Shown here: one piece after another, positions 60,976 through 64,000 of the stretch
Numbering within the stretch: the first letter of the stretch is position 1
Layout: each line of letters starts with the position of its first letter
Assembly (NCBI RefSeq): GCF_001426545.1
Contig: NZ_LMEZ01000009.1
Coordinates: 485,523-549,522, forward strand
DNA length: 64,000 nt
Origin: Mycobacterium sp. Root135
GTDB taxonomy: Bacteria > Actinomycetota > Actinomycetes > Mycobacteriales > Mycobacteriaceae
Reading direction: 5' to 3'
The notes under the pieces: generated by a model
What the model was told of the DNA's origin: nothing
The model's input: only the letters and a program-made list of their open reading frames with translations
Database searches by the model: none
Position numbers and translations under genes: made by a program

Positions 60976-61769
60976 TCACCCAGGCACTCTCGTCCCCGGC
61001 ACCCGCCTGGCGCCGCCAGCTCCGCGGGCAGTCGACGTCGCTGGCAGCCGTCGGCGCCGCCCTGCTCACGATCCTCGGCGCGTGGCAGCTCGCCGTCGTA
61101 TTCGGCAACCGGATCCCGTCGCCGGCGCAGACCGTCGACAGCCTCCTCTCCGAGGCCGCCATCGGCCAGCTCTGGGGCAACCTCGCGATCAGCATGAACC
61201 GCTTCGCCCTCGGCCTGGTGCTCGCGCTGGTGGTCGGCGCCGCGGTCGGGGTGTGGATGGGTCTGTCGAAGTGGGCCGACATCGCCTTCTCCGACGTCAA
61301 CGCCGCCGCCCTCGCCATCCCCGCGGTGATCTGGGCGCTGCTCACCACCATGTGGTTCGGCTTTGGCTGGCTCACCCCGGTCGTGACGGTCTTTCTGTCC
61401 GGCCTGCCGTTCGTGATCGTCAACATCGCCAAGGCAACCCGGGCGGTACCGGCAGATCTGGTTCTGATGGCACGAGCGTTCGGGGTGCCGCGGGCAAAGG
61501 TGTTGCGGCAGATCGTCGCACCGGCGGTCGCAGGGTCGACGGTGGCCGCGATTCGGTTCGCGATCATGAGTGCCTGGAACGGCCTCCTGCTCGCCGAGTG
61601 GTTCGGCGCGACGTCCGGCGTCGGCTGGCGCTCTCGCTACTGGTACGACGCGAACCAGCTTGACGGCTTCTTTGCCTGGGTACTGGTCTTCATCCTCCTC
61701 CTGGTCATCGCCGACCTGTTGGTCCTAGGCCCCGCCGAGCGTTACGTCACCCGTTGGCGCTCGGCGTGA
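60972..61769 (+). CDS. ABC importer permease 2 (SsuC/TauC-like)
   Basis: 265 residues from GTG at 60972, overlapping permease 1 by four bases; longer upstream frames are shadows. Six membrane segments. The coupling loop is ADLVLMARAFGVPRAKVLRQIVAPAVAG near 154-181 (in part). It is clearly diverged from permease 1. Closely related importers usually use one permease as a homodimer, so a split pair hints at an asymmetric substrate channel. Confidence 0.9.
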   Translation: MITQALSSPAPAWRRQLRGQSTSLAAVGAALLTILGAWQLAVVFGNRIPSPAQTVDSLLSEAAIGQLWGNLAISMNRFALGLVLALVVGAAVGVWMGLSKWADIAFSDVNAAALAIPAVIWALLTTMWFGFGWLTPVVTVFLSGLPFVIVNIAKATRAVPADLVLMARAFGVPRAKVLRQIVAPAVAGSTVAAIRFAIMSAWNGLLLAEWFGATSGVGWRSRYWYDANQLDGFFAWVLVFILLLVIADLLVLGPAERYVTRWRSA

Positions 61770-61809
61770 CGATCCACTCCTCAACACCTCACCAAGAAAG
61801 CGAGAGACC

Positions 61810-62547
61810 ATGGCTTCCATAGAGATTCAACGACTAGTCAAGGAGTTTCACGACCGCAAGGGTGCCACCACCCGCGTCATCGATGGTGTCGACCTGACCA
61901 TTTCGGGCGATACCTTCGTCTCAGTCGTCGGCCCGTCGGGCAGCGGCAAGACGACGCTACTCAACATCGTCTCGGGGATCGAGACCCAGACCTCCGGAAC
62001 CGTGAGCCTGCGGTCGGGCGGACGAGAGGCCAAGGTGGGCTACGTATTTCAGGACCCCCGGCTGCTGCCGTGGCGCACGGTGATGGAGAATCTCGGCTTC
62101 GTTCAACACGAGCGGAAGGGTTGGGAGGAACGCGCGATGCACTATCTCGACCTCGTCGGGCTGAGTCACTGCGCTGACCGGTTCCCGTCGCAGCTCTCGG
62201 GTGGTCAGCAGCAACGCATTGGCATTGCCCGCGCGTTCGCCGTCGAACCCGACGTGCTGCTCATGGACGAGCCGTTCTCCCACCTCGACGCCATGACGTC
62301 GCGCACGCTCCGGGAGCATCTGGAGCGGATCTGGCTGGAATCGCGTCGGACCGTCATGTTCGTCACCCATGACGTCACCGAAGCCGTACAGCTGTCGGAC
62401 CGCATCGTGGTCCTCGCGCCCGGCGGTCGGGTGCACGAGGTCATCGACGTAGACCTGCCGCGCCCACGTCGGGCATCTGATCCCGCCGTAGCGGTTCTGC
62501 AAGCTGAAGTGCTGGCGCGCTTTGAAACATTGGAGGCAGCAGCATGA
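61810..62547 (+). CDS. ABC importer ATPase (SsuB/TauB-like)
   Basis: 245 residues. Walker A GPSGSGKTT is near 41-49, the Q-loop lies in VFQDPRLLPWRTVMENL, the signature is LSGGQQQRIG, and Walker B LLMDEPFSHLD with the following His switch in MFVTHDVTEAV. Short, without a C-terminal regulatory domain. It starts 40 bp after permease 2 and its stop overlaps the hydrolase gene (ATGA). Confidence 0.93.
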   Translation: MASIEIQRLVKEFHDRKGATTRVIDGVDLTISGDTFVSVVGPSGSGKTTLLNIVSGIETQTSGTVSLRSGGREAKVGYVFQDPRLLPWRTVMENLGFVQHERKGWEERAMHYLDLVGLSHCADRFPSQLSGGQQQRIGIARAFAVEPDVLLMDEPFSHLDAMTSRTLREHLERIWLESRRTVMFVTHDVTEAVQLSDRIVVLAPGGRVHEVIDVDLPRPRRASDPAVAVLQAEVLARFETLEAAA

Positions 62548-63503
62548 CCACCGGTCCGATCGACGTCCACGCGCACTGGCTACCCGAGGAGCTGTTCGGC
62601 CTCCCGCCCGGATCGCCGCTGCCTCCGCTGCACGGCCGCGACGGTCAGATGTTCCTCGGCGAACTGCCGCTGTACATCGAAACCGAGGCCATGACCGATC
62701 CGCGTCGCGTGATCGCCGACACCGACGCCGCCGGGCTGGGCACGAGGGTGCTTTCGGCGCCACCGTTCGCCTTCGCCGTCGCCGACGATCCTGGAGTCGA
62801 CGAGTACGTCGGGCACTTCAACGACGCGCTGGCCGGTGCCTGCCGCGACAGCGACGACCGGCTTCTCGGGCTCGGCCTGGTGTCGCTGCACGACGTCGAT
62901 TCGGCACGCGCGCAGATGGATCAGATCGCGGCAAGCGGCGTGATCCGCGGGATCGCGGTGCCGCCACTTCTCGGCTCGACGTCGTTCGACGTGGCGCCAA
63001 TGCGCGACCTGCTCCGCCTCGCCGCCGAACGCGATCTCGCCGTGCTGGTGCACCCGATGCAGCTGCCCCGGCCGGAGTGGGCGTCCTACTACCTCGTCAA
63101 CCTGATCGGTAATCCCGTCGAAACCACCACGGCTGCAGCCTCGTTGGTTCTTGGTGGTGTGCTCGAGGAGCTGCCCGACCTTCGGATCTGCATGCTGCAC
63201 GGCGGTGGCTGCGCTCCGGCGCTGGTGGGGCGCTGGGAGCACGGCTGGAAGCAGCGGGCCGACGTCCGTAGCGCGGAAACCCGTTCCCCACGTCAGGGTT
63301 TCGCTGGGCTGTGGTTCGACACCCTGACCCACGATGCGGCAGCACTTGAGCTGCTGCGCGCGCAGTCGGATCCCACGCACCTGATGTGCGGCAGCGACTA
63401 TCCGTTCGACATGGGCCTGCCGCAGCCCCTCGAGTTGCCGCACGCCGCAGGCATCGACGACGCCACCCTCGAGAGCAACGCGCGGAAGTTCCTAGGGCTC
63501 TAG
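62544..63503 (+). CDS. Amidohydrolase-family metal hydrolase/decarboxylase (ACMSD-like)
   Basis: 319 residues, ATG overlapping the ATPase stop. TIM-barrel amidohydrolase_2. The metal-site residues line up with aminocarboxymuconate-semialdehyde decarboxylase: H9-x-H11 (DVHAHW), H170 (LVHPMQ), H219 (MLHGGG) and D285 (CGSDYPF). It should act, by decarboxylation or hydrolysis, on an imported aromatic-acid-like or amide compound. The 3' end overlaps the convergent HIT gene by 12 bases. Confidence 0.9.
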   Translation: MTTGPIDVHAHWLPEELFGLPPGSPLPPLHGRDGQMFLGELPLYIETEAMTDPRRVIADTDAAGLGTRVLSAPPFAFAVADDPGVDEYVGHFNDALAGACRDSDDRLLGLGLVSLHDVDSARAQMDQIAASGVIRGIAVPPLLGSTSFDVAPMRDLLRLAAERDLAVLVHPMQLPRPEWASYYLVNLIGNPVETTTAAASLVLGGVLEELPDLRICMLHGGGCAPALVGRWEHGWKQRADVRSAETRSPRQGFAGLWFDTLTHDAAALELLRAQSDPTHLMCGSDYPFDMGLPQPLELPHAAGIDDATLESNARKFLGL

Positions 63504-63917
63504 GACACTCAGCGCGTCGCGCAGGATCCGGGCGGTCGCGTCACGATCGGGATCGCGGCGGATCACCAGGCCCTTGGCGAAGGACAGCTTGTCCCCGCTC
63601 TTGCGGGGCGCCACGTGCAGGTGAATGTGGAAGACGCTCTGGAATGCCGCCTTCCCGTCGTTGACGGCGATGTTGTTGCCGTCGGCGTGCAGGTCCGACG
63701 CGCGGGCCGCTTTCGCGACACGCTGACCGATTCGCATCATGGCGGCGACCGTGTCCGGCGGGGTGTCGGTCAGATCCACGGTGTGCGCCTTGGGGATGAC
63801 GAGCACGTGCCCGCGGACGATGGGCCGAATGTCGAGGATGGCGAGGTACTCGTCGTCCTCGTAGACGCGGATGGCCGGGGCGTCACCGGCGACGATGGCG
63901 CAGAACACGCAGGGCAT
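63492..63917 (-). CDS. HIT-family hydrolase (Rv1262c-like)
   Basis: 141 residues. The N-terminal C-x-x-C (CVFC) and the HIT triad HIHLH (His97, His99, His101) in VFHIHLHVAP are visible. The family hydrolyses nucleoside phosphoramidates or dinucleoside polyphosphates, with the middle-to-last histidine forming a covalent nucleotide intermediate. Convergent overlap with the hydrolase gene. The M. tuberculosis counterpart is about 144 residues. Confidence 0.93.
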   Translation of the reverse strand: MPCVFCAIVAGDAPAIRVYEDDEYLAILDIRPIVRGHVLVIPKAHTVDLTDTPPDTVAAMMRIGQRVAKAARASDLHADGNNIAVNDGKAAFQSVFHIHLHVAPRKSGDKLSFAKGLVIRRDPDRDATARILRDALSVLEP

Positions 63918-63940
63918 GCGGCCACCGTAGTTGCTCGCCG

Positions 63941-64000
63941 TCAGGCCTTCGTGAACGTCGGAGTGAAGACGCGCTCGGTCGGTTGTGCGTATACCGGCTC
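63941..64000 (-). CDS. Possible C-terminal end of a further minus-strand gene
   Basis: Reading the minus strand from the window edge gives EPVYAQPTERVFTPTFTKA and then TGA (63941-63943). It is in an open frame and ends 24 bp before the HIT start. It is too short to assign; it could be a chance frame. Confidence 0.35.
   Translation of the reverse strand, partial: EPVYAQPTERVFTPTFTKA

Noticed and set aside
1..64000. tRNA, rRNA, CRISPR arrays, insertion sequences, prophage genes
   Set aside because: No cloverleaf with a CCA-type end, no regularly spaced repeats, no transposase or phage structural genes were seen on reading; a covariance-model scan would be needed for small RNAs.

Overview
The window is high-GC DNA from a mycobacterium, most likely a fast-growing Mycolicibacterium. 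The evidence is gene order. From left to right it follows the M. tuberculosis Rv1207-Rv1262c backbone almost gene for gene: folP2-gpgS-Rv1209-tagA-Rv1211-glgM/glgC, Rv1216c-Rv1219c, Rv1220c/sigE-rseA-htrA-tatB, mrp-Rv1230c-Rv1231c-Rv1232c, Rv1233c-Rv1234, lpqY-sugABC, corA, lpqZ-Rv1245c-kgd-Rv1249c-Rv1250-Rv1251c-lprE-deaD-Rv1254, then Rv1255c-cyp130-Rv1257c-tap-udgB-Rv1261c-Rv1262c. All homology statements come from recognising protein sequence and order; no search was run. I saw no tRNA, rRNA, CRISPR array or insertion sequence.

Layout. 1-5047: folate-family protein, methylglucose-polysaccharide initiation (GpgS), a DivIVA-like protein, a DNA glycosylase, a 55-residue protein, and the divergent alpha-glucan pair glgM/glgC. 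5044-7006: an accessory pocket with a small cysteine protein, a DUF222/HNH nuclease and a divergent putative immunity protein. 7042-10930: RaaS-type TetR regulator, two-gene ABC efflux pump and an ICMT-like membrane protein, with a large nested palindrome over the regulator start. 10977-15064: O-methyltransferase, then the envelope-stress set sigE-rseA-htrA-tatB. 15061-19473: Mrp, lytic transglycosylase, DUF1003 protein and an MgtE-N/CBS protein on the minus strand. 19499-21974: CitE-like lyase and small membrane proteins. 22159-27048: trehalose importer lpqY-sugABC with a SUFU-domain gene coupled to its end. 27183-34866: CorA, LpqZ, a dehydrogenase and the large 2-oxoglutarate decarboxylase Kgd. 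35018-43861: two drug-type MFS pumps, a glycolate/lactate-oxidase-type flavoprotein, a nuclease-helicase and LprE. 43946-50070: DeaD, acyltransferase, an iron-regulated-looking SIP-family flavoprotein and an arylsulfatase. 50071-56338: TetR, CYP130, a second flavoprotein, an L-lactate permease and Tap. 56414-64000: UdgB, LLM flavoprotein, Ddn-like protein, a five-gene ABC importer plus amidohydrolase operon, and a HIT protein.

How they work together. Three glucose-polymer or trehalose modules (GpgS; GlgM/GlgC; LpqY-SugABC) lie within 27 kb. SigE, RseA, HtrA and TatB form an envelope-stress and export unit. Accessory genes not in the M. tuberculosis backbone are the HNH/immunity pair, the CitE-like lyase, the SUFU gene, the sulfatase, the lactate permease and the ABC-amidohydrolase operon. 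That operon is the best candidate for an undescribed system: a complete NMT1/ThiY/SsuA-like importer with two different permeases, coupled by a 4-bp overlap to an ACMSD-type metal hydrolase, and preceded by what looks like the decayed end of a PucR-type regulator.
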